A stretch of 64,000 bases of DNA from Paralvinella palmiformis (GCA_025642065.1 JAODUP010000084.1:51001-115000); one strand, 5' to 3'. Numbered from the stretch's first letter, positions 23,754-35,300 are shown. Notes: generated by a model from the sequence alone, not told the origin. Numbers and translations are program-made.

Positions 23754-26070
23754 CTACAGTTTACAGCAGCCATAAGATGATATTGGACTTGATCCACCAT
23801 CAAGGCGATCAGTTGATTCCGATGTGTAGGGCCTCAAGTCATTTTGCCTAGCTTGCAGTGTCAACTGCTTTGCTATTTCCATGAACAGTTTTTCAACATT
23901 ATCAGCCTCCTTAGCAGAGGTTTCCAAAAACTTCATATCATGTCGTTGAGAGAAGTCTTCACCTATGTACCTGGGAATTTCACGAAGGTTAACTCTGTCA
24001 CTTTTGTTACCTGAACATTGAGGAAAAAAGAAACATATGATCAACAAGTCTGCTTAGTCAAGACTTGTGGCTGTTTTCATTAGTTTAACATGGTAAAACA
24101 TGATGTCAAGCTTCAACCGTATACAGATTAAAATAATAAATCCTAAACAGCTACGTTAAACATGGTAATGATTACATGATATTCAATGGGACATTTTAGC
24201 TATACTCACCCACTAAATATTTTAGCACCTTAGTATTAGCATACATCTCTATCTCATTCAGCCATTGTGGAAGACAATCAAATGTGGGCTGACAGCTGAT
24301 GTCATAAACTACAATAAGTGCATTAGCTGATCTATAATAACTCTGGGTAATTGATCTAAACCTCTCCTGGCCAGCAGTATCCCAAATCTGTAACTAAAAT
24401 CACAACAAGTGCATGAAGGTATGATCTATATGATCTTAGTACAGGATTTGTTCAAGAATAACCTCAGTCTGGAGATCACAATCTATATAAGACAGAAATA
24501 TATTTCTCTGCACAGCTTTTTTTCCTTCTTTATTTTATATTGAACAGCTTACTTCTTACTCTGATCAAACATGAGTAAAATACACAACTGTTGATCATTT
24601 TGAGAAGAGAATAGTTCCTTTCCATTATATCACAGATAGCATTTTACTACTGTACTCTTAAATAGACTCCCTCCTTATTGATTAGTGAAGATATAACAAA
24701 ACAAATGATAAGTGGCCTTGAAATAAATGGCAGTCACATATCGATTCTGATGGAGGAAATATTTCTATTAGGATATTTCAAAGTGGATAGAAAGATATAA
24801 CATGCCATAAGAAAAAGGATTCATAAAATGATTTGACACTGTAATGTGTCACACTTGTTATGAGGAACTGATGTTGCTCAAGTCCAAGTATCATACATCG
24901 AAATGATATATATATATCACACACAACTTACGTATGATGTCTACCAATAAATATATCACATGGAAGCAATTTATTGTAACTGATGTATTTAAATTGCAAT
25001 ATGTGCATATGGTACAACTGAATGTTTATATTGTATTTGAAATTCTATTTGGAAATTTAATTTCATATATATGTATGGCTATAATTGACACGAAACCTGG
25101 TGTATGTGTGTGTTGATTCATGTAAATATAATGGTATATTTTGAAATCACACAGCAAGCGAGCCACAAGCAGTGGGGGACACCGTAATCCTCCCCCCCCC
25201 CAAAAAAATGGATGAGGATAAAATATGTCTCCTGCAAGAGAAATGTTCTTCAATCCACAAGTTTGACCAACTCCCCATTTCTAAAAACCTTACTATCAGT
25301 TGTTGAAAAACCAGAAATCTTGCAAAAAAGAAAACTCTCACCCCTGCAATATGCATGCATTAGAATAAATAAAAATAGTGATTTCATTCATTAAATCTGA
25401 AATGGTGGTATTTAAATATTTAGTGTATTCAGCTTGAAGAAATTGTATTTATATTTAAATACCTGTATTGCATCTGACACCTTAATCTACATTATTGTAG
25501 AATCAGATACTTTTAGAGAAACTTTGGCTGATACCAAATATGGATTGGATTATGCTATAGACCCACTTAATTAAGTAAACTAGTATCATAGTGAGCTAAC
25601 AATTCCGTTAAATATCACTCCATCTAGCTAAAAGATACATGGTCACTTAATGATGCAGAAAATATCAACACGTGTCAAGTTTTATTGTACTTAGAACATG
25701 AGCTTTCATGTAGCTCATATCAAAGAAATTAAATATATTATTTACCTTAACTCTTTCACCATCAATTTCAACAGTTTTAATCATAAAATCTACGCCAATA
25801 GTTGCCCCTTGTCCAGGTGGAAATAAGCCCTGAAAATAATTTCTGATGATTAAAAATGCACATTTTGGCATACAAAATAGAACTCCAAACAATATTGTAT
25901 ATATGCTAATTTAGTCATATTCTATGACAGATCATCTCTGTATCTTTAAAGACAGCTAATTTTCGAGTGCCCACCTGTGTAAATCTTCGAACAAGACATG
26001 TTTTGCCAACACCAGCATTTCCAATCAGTACTACTTTGAATAGGTATTTGTAATCTTCCATTTTCCACAT
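23754..26070 (-). CDS. RAB30: Rab30 small GTPase
   Basis: Golgi-associated Rab. The vertebrate protein helps keep Golgi structure and serves in autophagy of bacteria. Exons in transcript order: 26070-25975, 25829-25746, 24393-24210, 24010-23754, all AG/GT, giving 206 residues (human 203). Motifs: GNAGVGKT (17-24), RRFTQ then [20 protein letters not shown] spanning the first intron, WDTAGQE (64-70), [17 protein letters not shown] (123-126; human has NKID), ETSAK, and a C terminus GCCKL with the double cysteine for prenylation. The [16 protein letters not shown] and YYRSANAL blocks are those of Rab30. The start [11 protein letters not shown] is taken at the first ATG, because an in-frame TAA lies 18 bases upstream. 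The second ATG, 9 bases later, would give MEDYKYLF, closer to the vertebrate start. It converges with Rab33 and lies head-to-head with PCF11. Confidence 0.96.
25746..25829 (-). other. RAB30: Rab30 coding exon 2
   Basis: 84 bp, 28 codons, phase 0 at both ends; encodes residues 33-60 including switch I. Acceptor ttttcag, donor gtaaat on the minus strand. Confidence 0.93.
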
Positions 26071-26084
26071 AAAGGCCTGTCCCT

Positions 26085-26107
26085 TTTAAATTAATCCTGC
26101 CTTCATC
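26085..26107 (-). promoter_or_regulatory. possible upstream mini-ORF of Rab30
   Basis: After a likely acceptor (attgcag) the leader reads ATG AAG GCA GGA TTA ATT TAA, a six-codon frame ending 18 bases before the Rab30 start. Whether the transcript includes it depends on the unproven 5' splice structure. Confidence 0.4.
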
Positions 26108-26688
26108 TGCAATACAATATCAAGACTTATTTACATATCAAAGTTCATAGAAATTATAATTTTACAACTACATTTATTTTATTTAAATTATATTTACTTT
26201 ATTAAAATCATCTTTATATAAACAACAGTGAAATATATATTAGTTAATAGTAGTTTGATAATCCACAAAATTTTAAATCATGAGTTACTATATATATATA
26301 TATCACACATATAAAACAATAGTTCAGTTTATGATCATCAAACTATTTTAATTTTAGTATAACCAAATTTGGCATCTATATAAAATAATATAGTGCTTTT
26401 TTACCACTTTGTTTACATATTATAAATACCTTGCTTCTCTACAACTTTAAACTAAATATCGCACATGATTTTGCTTTCAGATATAAAATCTAATGTATCA
26501 AAATCTATTTAAATACAAATGTTCCATACTGTAATACATCTATATAGGAGCCTACTATACAGCATCTTTAAATAGGCCCTGTTATTGGAAAGTTTAAATC
26601 TATCCTAAAAATTTAACTCTTCAATGTTGTTTTCTCTTGTAAACAATATTGATGGCTTAAATTTCTAATTGGGTTTTAGACACAGAGT

Positions 26689-26760
26689 ATCACTGAATAA
26701 TACCTTTGAATGGCTCCTGCTAGTAAAAGGATTTGATTAAATCACATTATTAATATTAGT
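26689..26760. repeat. dispersed repeat, copy 2 of 2 (first at 1438)
   Basis: GTATCACTG, TTTGAATGGCTCCTG and CACATTATTAAT in the same order as at 1438-1500. Confidence 0.6.
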
Positions 26761-27339
26761 AACTGAACAGTGATGACTCGTGCACAAATGCAAGAGAACA
26801 TGTTACATGATTTTACTGTGAAAAGAAATCTGTTCCAAAGAAAAGGGTAGTTAGCATCTAGTGATAAGCTTGCTGGGCACTTTAATATTTTAGCATAAAA
26901 TGGAGAATTATTCCATTTTTGCTTCCAAATATAATTAAGGCTGTTGTTATGTATCTGAGCATTGGAATCATGTTCGTTGATGATAAAGGTCGGACGCAGA
27001 ACAGCAAGTCGAGCATTGGAATCATGTTCATTGCCATTGGTGATAAAGATCCAAGCATTCAGCATCTGAACCATGCATCATCAATATTATTATAAATCTG
27101 AGCAATTTCATGATTGTTTATAATTTTTCATCTGCTCACATCAGTGTCAGAGACGAGAGCTTAGTTGTAATTACTGCTACTGGCGTTTAATAAAGATATT
27201 AGATTAAGGATATTAATAGACATTATAATCAGATTAAAAAGAAAATCTGACATTTATAAGAAATGCATTATTTTATGGTTCCCACAGCCAAGGAAATATT
27301 ATTTTCTACAGGTATACTATTTATTCATTTTCTTAAGAT

Positions 27340-27432
27340 TCAGTATTTTTTCTGTGAGATTTTGTAAAATTCAAAGACCGGGAAAATGAATTTGTTATAT
27401 TCCAGGTTTTCTAAGATACCTGTAACCTGGGA
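27340..27432 (-). mobile_element. hAT-like terminal fragment
   Basis: On the minus strand AGGGTTCCCAGGTTACAGG is followed by GAAAACCTGGAATA, resembling the end of the element at 1130-1425. Only one end is visible. Confidence 0.35.
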
Positions 27433-27539
27433 ACCCTAATTATTTGTAAAGCAGCATGGCCATTCTATCAATCGTCTATTTCTTTGATTTTCATTTGTAC
27501 CTCTTCAAAACCATCTTCTACTTTCAACCTAAATATAAC

Positions 27540-27685
27540 AACTACATGCTCAGCTGCCATATTTTAACGGAAATAATAGCAAACTAGGAATAATTGGCGC
27601 ATGCGTATCGAGTGCTCAGACCTATAATGCTGAGGTACAGGGTTCCGATGCTCGGATATGTAACCACTTCATATAATTAAATATG
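27540..27685 (-). repeat. dispersed repeat sharing GAGCATCGGAAC, copy 2
   Basis: Minus-strand copy of the 15045-15165 repeat: TATGAAGTG, TTACATA, GAGCATCGGAAC at one end and ATATGGCAGCTGAGCAT at the other. The middle carries GCGCATGCG, an NRF1-like site. Confidence 0.6.
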
Positions 27686-28836
27686 AATACTTTTGAAAAA
27701 GCACACACACACACGCTACATTAAGATATCTGTCTTTATAATTACAGTAAAAAGAACATTATAACTATAAGTCCGAGGCTAAGCCCAAGGTATTTTTAAC
27801 ATACAATATATATATATACTAATATAGATCTACATATGATATGATGATATTGATTTAACCAAATAAGATATAGTTACTTTGTTTGCTTCTGTATACTTAC
27901 TAAGATGATTCCAGTGTCTCCAATGTCAACCAGGATTGAAACGCCTAATTGGATAATTCATTCAGTGCAAGATGAAGATGATCACACAGTAATGCAACTA
28001 GTCTACCCTTAACTTAAGCCTTTAGGCTTAAACTTTACATATCACCACTGACACCAGCGTTCAGTGAAATATCACCCTAATTAATTCTAACATCATTAAT
28101 GATGTATTTCATTTATTCCCAAATAGGATTAGCAGAAGTAGCAACCTGGTTGGAGTTCAATCAGTCACAGTTGCACTCACGAGTCTCAGTCAGCTGAAAA
28201 TGTCGCTTAGAGTTAGATCTATAAAATAGAGGTATCCAGCACGCATTTAAATACCAAACTGAATTAACGATCTCAGTCATATCTATAATTATAATAGAAC
28301 TAACACGTTACAGTAACAACGTACAACAGCCACGTCACATTGAAAGACGTGTGACATTTAACGAAATTCTAGACTCTAATCATCAGAAACGTCTATGACC
28401 TCATACTTGCTCCCCACCGGAAGTTGGATCGCGACATGCGTTCAGGAATGGGGAGCAAGATAAACATACGGCGCAAATACTTTGAAATATTTATATTGTA
28501 TTTCTTCGAAACATTACTGATTGCCACATTAATACAAGTCAATGTTGTGGAGTTGGCGACATATTTAATTGTCCCATCTAGATCTATTGTTTCTTCTGCT
28601 TATAACTAAAAATAATAAAATTCGGATATGTGGGTTTCCACTTTCAAATCACACACAGTTCCGAACATGATTATGCTAACTTACAGATCCACATAAAGAT
28701 AGGTGTTAATATATAATACTATAAAAAATTATTTTGTTCCTAGGAAAGTATTCTGAATTATTTATCACGATAAAATAATTTGTTTTAATAGACGTTATGA
28801 TAAAGACAGGTTACTGGATAAAGAGATTAGGCGTCC

Positions 28837-28860
28837 ACTAATTCCCAGAGTGCACTGCGC
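28837..28860 (+). promoter_or_regulatory. ZNF143/STAF-type motif
   Basis: AATTCCCAGAGTGCACTGCG (28840-28859), preceded by ACT, closely follows the long SBS consensus (ACTACAATTCCCAGAATGC type) found at many animal promoters. It lies upstream of Rab30 (minus), about 6.6 kb from PCF11 (plus). Confidence 0.5.
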
Positions 28861-29042
28861 TCAGACTAGCGTGGCGCAGTGTAGTGAATAACCAAAGAAC
28901 TAGCATTTTCTAACGGAGATTCGTCCTCGGTCGTTTCGTACCTGTAATTTATAATAAAGGAAAGTCCAAATATCCCCTCAATCATTTTCATAGCTCACTG
29001 TAGGTTTATTGTAACACTATATCATTTATGTTCTATAACCAG

Positions 29043-29044
<2 letters not shown>

Positions 29045-29085
<41 letters not shown>
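29045..29085. repeat. (TA)n microsatellite
   Basis: About 20 TA units, directly visible. Confidence 0.95.
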
Positions 29086-29088
<3 letters not shown>

Positions 29089-31600
29089 GAGATACCTATT
29101 CTCACAGAATACGTTAGAAACAATAGATCTATTACTATTTACTAGATCTTGTAATAGTTTTGTAAAGTAAATTATAATTATCATAGCAGCAGTATTTTCA
29201 GTAATATTAATAATAAACAAATAAATAATGCATATGTACGCACGTGTATACCCCCCCAGACACAGACAGCTAAATTAAATAATAAATTATGTCATCACTA
29301 TATGTAACATAATCGTTTAATCACCTACTAGAAGTTTTATTCACTCGATCAGTAACAAAAGTATAATAATAAACACAACAGATGGACCATATTAAACATA
29401 TATGTGTCTCATTCGATCTATCATTTTAGATACTAACAATAACGTGTCGCGTTTCCAAGAACAATTCTGGCTTCAGTAATGCCGTTTTGTACTGTTTAAC
29501 AAACTAATAATAAATTTGCACTTGCATGGGAAAGGTCCATCATACATATTTTGCTGAAGTCTGATTGTTTTTACCCTCGTTGTGATAGAATAAAAAGGTG
29601 TCTGTTGACTTAGCAATATTATATATACAACGTCTTAACACGTATATAGAAGTCCTACAACATATATATCACATTTATAATTAAAATATCTCTTCTGTAC
29701 ATTGTTGCACATTAATTGTTGGTGTCTGAGGTACACTTTTTTAATTTGAGCTGCAACTTTCCCGTGAAAAAATGCAACTTAATAGGTTAGTCATCCATGG
29801 TTTTAAAGAAACCATGCAATTCTTATTTGGAAATGTTTATAATAAAATAACATAATTGTGTATAACATTTAGATTTTTTTAAATGATGCAAATCCATGCA
29901 GTATGTTTCTTGTGTTTGCTATTTTGCTGAGGTTTTATTACAAATAAACCATAAAACAATACCCCTAAAAATCAAAATAGTCTGATGCAATTCACGCCTT
30001 GCAGAAACTTACTGCAGTCATTCTTAATTATTATTTTAATCACCAAAAGGCACCTGACTATTGAAAACTTAATATACGAGAGGGATGTCCCTTAAATATT
30101 TGTGGCTTCAATTATGTGTTGAAACTGCCTAGACACCTGAAAATACCCATTAATAACGTACGTGAAATACTGACTGTTGACAATGTATAAACCTGTCACT
30201 TGCGGTGATCTGACACCGAATTTCCTAATTAAATAGTACGTGTAAGGATTTCCGCCAGATATTGCTAATCCATTATACGTAATCACGCTCCATTATACAC
30301 GAGTGCGCGCAAATGTACAGTTCGTAAATATGCATACAAATATCCAGGCTTAATGGTTTTATTTATATCCTGGGGTGACATCGAGGGACTGTAATTTAAT
30401 ACTGCCAACGGAGAGTAATTATAAATATATTTATAATAGGTGCCATATTCGTCGGTGAAATCCTTGCAAGCTGAATTTTAACAAAAATCCCTCCCCCGGT
30501 TGCTATAGTGACACGGTTGTGATTTCAGCCTTAATCCCCGAAACACTATGAGGCATGAGCAAATACTGGTAAGATGTTTCATTCACGATCACTGTCTCGT
30601 GATTTATCATGATTGTTTTCGGCGAGAATACCAAGGCTGTCGTTTATTCAGCACAACCTCTATGTTGGAGAGTGGTTGAAAACTCCTCAAGACAATTTCT
30701 TATTTGAAATAGACATATTTCACTAGCTTGTGAAATGAACATGTTGGTGTTACACGTTAATGCTTTTAGCCAAATTAAGATTCAAGAAGGAAGTATTTGT
30801 TGGCTAAAAGTTATTTTGTAGCTCAAAATAATCAACTTAATTCAGATGTATCTTGCTAAATTGGTTGGCAGATAATTAAATAGTCCATGTTACATTTCAC
30901 ATTATGCACCAAGTGATTTTGTATCAATAATTAAAACTAAAGTGCAAACATTATGTGGTACAAACATTGGGAATTATTTTTTCTTTGAAGGAAACATATT
31001 TTAAGGGAGTTAATATGGCAAATACAAATGTGTCCATGTTATCTAAATGAGAAACCAACTATATGGACCTAGTCTTATTTTTTAATCCTGTACAAAGATG
31101 ACCATCTATGTAACCATAACAAAATGTGAAAAAATCAGGCTTGAAATGACATTGACAGATCCGAACTTGTCTCGCAGGGGGATGAAATAATTTTAGTTTC
31201 TTCAACCAACTATCCAATTTAAATTCATTATCTCATGGCAGCGTGAAAAAGGAGTATCCAGGATTTGTTTTCTCCGTAAGCAGACAGTTTGGTACGCAAC
31301 AAGTCAGCATTTTTATGGTTTTTCTGTTGCTTAAAACATACAAGGATATATATGAGATGATTCACAGAGCTAAGCACTGGTGACGTCACAAGGCAAGGTC
31401 AAGGTCGAGAAAATAAATGGCGCCAATTTCGAAGCTCAGTTGCCGCAGAAAATCAGACCGTCTTCCATACATGAAAACTATATTAGAACGCAGCGGTTTT
31501 TATACATAAACATGTTGATTATAACTTTTATTTAATGATTGACAATATAATGTAAAGAAAAACGTCATTTATTGATATCAAAATAGAGCAAAGTTCCCCT

Positions 31601-31738
31601 TTAACCGCTAGGCCACCGGAACTCACTTGGGATTTACCATGGAATCTCCAGACGTTTTATAGACGCTCCGATAGTACACAATACGTGTTTTTAGCACAGA
31701 ACAACTATAACCTTCAGGTTATGGGTTCGAATCTAGCT
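31601..31738. repeat. tRNA-like fragments, possible nested SINE remnants
   Basis: A box-A-like motif on the minus strand and a box-B-like motif on the plus strand lie about 110 bases apart in opposite orientations. They cannot form one tRNA, so two partial SINE heads are the simplest reading. Confidence 0.25.
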
Positions 31739-32234
31739 TATACCTGTGTTTATGGGATGTTCCCTACGGCGTCGCCTCTCGGCCACTATAGGCACCTTGT
31801 GGTGTTTTTCGTAGAGACAACGGGGTGGCTTTATTGATCGATAATGTTGCATGGAACACCGGTTCTCCCCACTACACAACGCCCCCCCCCCTCCGGCAAC
31901 TTTCGAAACTGTAAATGAACCTACGACGGCACCATTTAGTGCAAGATAGTAGGTTGAGCATGGGGGCAAGAAAGGTCACGAGGGTGGCTAATCCAGAGCA
32001 TCTACGATCTGACTTGATCGGGATCGAGATGGGTACATAATCCTTGTGCTTCTGATATCAGCTACTCTCAAATAACTATAATTATTTAGTTTTATAGTTG
32101 TTGATATTATTGTTGTTAACTGTATAATTGGCTAACGGAACTAATTAAATTCTTTACTAATAATCAACATAGACTAAGCGAATTTCTTTTTGTTGTTATA
32201 TTACCCAAACCATTTAATATTCAGTGGTACTTAG

Positions 32235-32235
<1 letters not shown>

Positions 32236-32281
<46 letters not shown>
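32236..32281. repeat. (TA)n microsatellite
   Basis: About 23 TA units, immediately left of the hAT remnant. Confidence 0.95.
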
Positions 32282-32284
<3 letters not shown>

Positions 32285-32287
32285 TGG

Positions 32288-33110
32288 CAGTGGCGTTGCT
32301 GTGTTTTTACAGGCTACCACAGGTGAGCCAGACATGTCAATTAAGTATCCCGTTTTCGAGCCGTAAATATCCCGGTTTTTAACGAAACCCAAACAAATAA
32401 TCTAACTTTATCAAGCTTGATGTGGAATAATTTATTTTACTTTTGCCTGGGTAATGTCTCGCGTGTTTATCTGGGTCAACAGAAACTGTCCAAACTGTGT
32501 CCGATTTAGCTCAAGTGTTCTTGTTTACAGCGTAATCACGACCGGTGTTCGCAAGTTCTACGTTGCGGTTGTCAGCAAGATGATCAAGATCTCCCCATTC
32601 CACGATGACATATATTGAGGGACCTTGCTGGACTTAATCTCAACCCTGCGCTTCGGGAGTCCTGAAGCTCATCATTTGTTCGTGAATTGGCTTTTCGCTT
32701 TGGTCTCGTGGCGGATGAACATCACGAGGCAGTCGTCGCTGAGTTTCAGGACTACCAGCTGAATCCTGACTATGAACTGCCGCTCTACTCTGCTGACACG
32801 TTCTGGGCAGAGATGGCAAAGAGGAAGACATTTGCTTTCCACATTTATAGCGCATCTCATGAAAACACTTTCGGTGATCGCCCACAGCAAAGCTGATAGC
32901 GAACGAGTCTTCTCGATGTGCCGCAAGATTGACGATCACAGCTTGGCAACGACACTCGGCAGGCTCTTTCATGCAAAATCAACATGGATGAGCCGTGCTA
33001 TGCATTTTAGTCAGATAGCGACCTGCTGAGATTGGCAAAGTCGGCAACATGGAACTATGTGAAGGACCAGGTCAGTGATAGTGATGTGTAGACCTCTGCT
33101 TATGACCCGT
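32288..33110 (+). mobile_element. hAT DNA transposon remnant
   Basis: Possible terminus CAGTGGCGTTGCTGTG at 32288. Further in, frames near 32687-32890 read FQDYQLNPDYELPLYSADTF and WAEMAK, and after a frameshift HSKADSERVFSMCRKI (about 32882-32930), the C-terminal dimerisation signature of hAT transposases (normally N.D.ERVFS). At least one frameshift and several missing parts make it a fossil. The right end was not found. Confidence 0.72.
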
Positions 33111-33220
33111 TGCTAGATCTGTGTTATGTTACTATCTGAAATGAGGTATATGTAAAGATAACACAGTCTGTCTTTGCAAGTGTTTAATTAACATGTTTTT
33201 TATATTATTATTTTTTGTTT

Positions 33221-33520
33221 CACACATACTTTATTATCTTGTTCTATTTAGTGCATTAGTTTTATAAAGTGCACTAATTAGAGATTGTGTGTTTAGCATG
33301 TATTATTAATGTTATTTGTGCTAGATTTGCATTGACACACACCTTATTATAATTTTTTAGTCAGTGCATTCGTTTTTGTAAAGTGCAATAATTTGAGATT
33401 ATATGTTTAACATATTTTTATGCTGTTTTTGCTAGAGCTGGATTGACACATACTTTATTTTATTTTTTTCAGTGCATTAGTTTTTATAAAGTGCAAGAAT
33501 TTAATATTATATGTTTTACA
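33221..33520. repeat. three-copy tandem repeat of about 110 bp
   Basis: The landmark GTGCATTAG/CG recurs at 33251, 33364 and 33472, each followed by TTTTTATAAAGTGCA-like sequence, ATTATATGTTT and, in the first two, GCTAGA and ATTGACACA. Periods are 113 and 108 bases. It lies right after the hAT remnant and may belong to it. Confidence 0.8.
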
Positions 33521-33707
33521 TGGAACATGGACATTTTGTACTTTAGCTGGTGGCAGCTTTTGGTTGGTAATAATAAAATTTGACTGTTATGGTCCAGGCC
33601 TAAGGAGTGTTTTCTTTTCTGTTTCCATAGTATAAAAACCCAATTTTCATAGCCCCTCCGATTTACGCATAAATCTACTGTTTTGGCATTTCTGAAACTT
33701 AACATTT

Positions 33708-33768
33708 ATGGGTGAACTGCTGCCTATTTTTTGTAAGGGGTCGTCTACTCTGTTCCCTACTGAAAAGG

Positions 33769-33770
<2 letters not shown>
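33708..33770 (-). repeat. dispersed repeat, copy 2 (first at 15660-15735)
   Basis: On the minus strand GCCTTTTCAGTAGGGAAC, ACCCCTTACAAAAAATAGG and CAGCAG, as at 15660. It directly abuts a TA/GT tract. Confidence 0.75.
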
Positions 33771-33822
<52 letters not shown>

Positions 33823-33856
33823 TTGCGTGCGTGCGTGCGTGTGTGCGTGCGTGTGT
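33770..33856. repeat. compound (TA)n-(GT)n-(GTGC)n microsatellite
   Basis: TA tract to about 33808, GT tract, then alternating GTGC/GTGT units. Reading frames translated through it are artefacts. Confidence 0.95.
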
Positions 33857-33999
33857 TACAAACAACAATGTATGCAATGTATAACATGAAAAGGAAACTG
33901 TTTTGGACTAAAGCACGTAAAACTGTGTTATCCATGTCGCGTGTTTATCTATAATCTATTTGAATCCAAAATGATTATTTCTGAGTAGAATACTCTATT

Positions 34000-34730
34000 C
34001 AAACCATTGTTTCCTGAAATTAAAATCATTATCAAATGTAACACCAAGATTACGTACAGTGTCAATGGGTGACGGTGTGATGGTATGCATGGGCGTAGGA
34101 AAGAAACGATCGAATAAGTTTGCTGCGATGTCTGGATGTACCTATAATAACGAAATCTGTCTTGTTTGCATTGAGCTTAAGTCTATTGTTTTTCATCCAG
34201 CCAGAAATATCACTGAGACAGTCAGCTATAACTGTGTAAGATAATGATCTATATCTGATGTAGATAAAGATAGGTATATACACTTGCATGGGTGTCACCT
34301 GCATATAAATGATGGTCTAATTTGTGGTCTTGAGTCTTGTGAAACGCCGAAAAATATGGGAACTATACCTCTAAAAATCAGTTTCATATTTTATTGATTG
34401 ACACCTAGCTACTTGTTAAGAATGAACGGATCCAAATGAGTGCTGTGCAATACCAACCAGGGAAGCGATCTAGAAGAACAGAATAATCAATGGTGTCTTT
34501 TAACTGCAGATACATCTATAGTAGGGTTAATGCTGTTACGAAAAGTATATATCGTTGAGAACTTTCAGTAGAGCCGTTTCCGTAGAGTGAAATTGTTTGT
34601 GAGCAGACTGAAAAACATTAGACAAGTGATTACGTAGTTTGAGTGAACCTGTACATTCAAAGGACTGGGTACGACTTCTTCTAATAAAGTAAGAGAGATG
34701 ACATATATTATTTCTCATGCGTAGTATCGA
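34000..34730 (-). mobile_element. LINE reverse transcriptase remnant
   Basis: On the minus strand: LSNVFQSAHKQFHSTETALL (34540-34718), then SDISGWMKNNRLKLNANKTD (about 34190-34240), then in another frame PSPIDTVRNLGVTFDNDF near 34040-34080. These are successive conserved blocks of CR1/L2/Jockey-type reverse transcriptases. The YADD catalytic block is not intact, and stops and shifts break the frame. Confidence 0.87.
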
Positions 34731-34763
34731 TGTTAAGAGCTAAACTATCAGTATGGTATATCA

Positions 34764-34803
<40 letters not shown>

Positions 34804-34864
34804 TTTAAAATCATTTAGTACAAATATCAAGTAGTCGTATCACTGACACCACACACACAGCCCC

Positions 34865-34905
<41 letters not shown>

Positions 34906-35027
34906 TAATTATATATATATATATATTATATTATATAAAATATAATAATTATTTTGTATTATATATATTTAAAAAATTTTATATATATATTTTTAATATA
35001 TATTATATATATATATATATATATATT
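34764..35027. repeat. long AT-rich microsatellite tract
   Basis: Several TA tracts with interruptions; much of it is self-complementary. It lies about 400 bases upstream of the PCF11 start and about 200 bases before its promoter motifs. Confidence 0.9.
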
Positions 35028-35219
35028 CAGAGGACACTATTCGGGATATCAATCATTTATAGCCGTACTTATTTGCCTAGTAAACTGTAAATATGATTCG
35101 GTGACACATTTATTGCTACGCTGCGCTTGATTTGTTCAACACTCCTCCAATAATAATTAATGTTACCCCTACATTACACTTTCTAATGTGGCGGACAGTT
35201 TGACGCATCATAATGTGTA

Positions 35220-35300
35220 ATAACAGACTTCCGGTGAAACGGCCGCTATTAACCAATAAGCGGCTTTCCAGCGATGCGCATGCTTGCTGCCGCCATTTGC
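35220..35300 (+). promoter_or_regulatory. PCF11 promoter-like motif cluster
   Basis: Within 75 bases: ETS-type ACTTCCGG (35227-35234), CCAAT (35253-35257), NRF1-like TGCGCATGC (35275-35283) and YY1-like GCCGCCATTT (35289-35298). The coding start is about 135 bases downstream, and this stretch is richer in CpG than its surroundings. These are typical of housekeeping promoters. Confidence 0.65.

Larger units (their letters stand above)
26108..28900. other. Rab30 5' region with promoter-like elements and repeats
   Basis: Must contain the Rab30 5' untranslated exon or exons and promoter. Holds dispersed repeats (26689, 27540), a hAT-like terminus (27340-27432), an ETS-type site within an inverted repeat (28406-28459) and a ZNF143-type motif (28837-28860). 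No coding exon recognised. Confidence 0.45.
28900..32235. other. intergenic, no gene seen
   Basis: Contains a TA tract (29045-29085), a full cAMP-response palindrome TGACGTCA at 31381-31388, and tRNA-like fragments at 31601-31619 (minus; box A like GGCCTAGCGGTTAA) and 31711-31738 (plus; box B like GGGTTCGAATC). No protein domain recognised. Confidence 0.45.

Noticed and set aside
28424..28609. 61-codon plus-strand frame near the Rab30 promoter
   Set aside because: No recognised domain; it overlaps the promoter-like inverted repeat.
33647..33954. Overlapping frames rich in Ile-Tyr and Thr-His
   Set aside because: They run through a dispersed repeat and a compound microsatellite.
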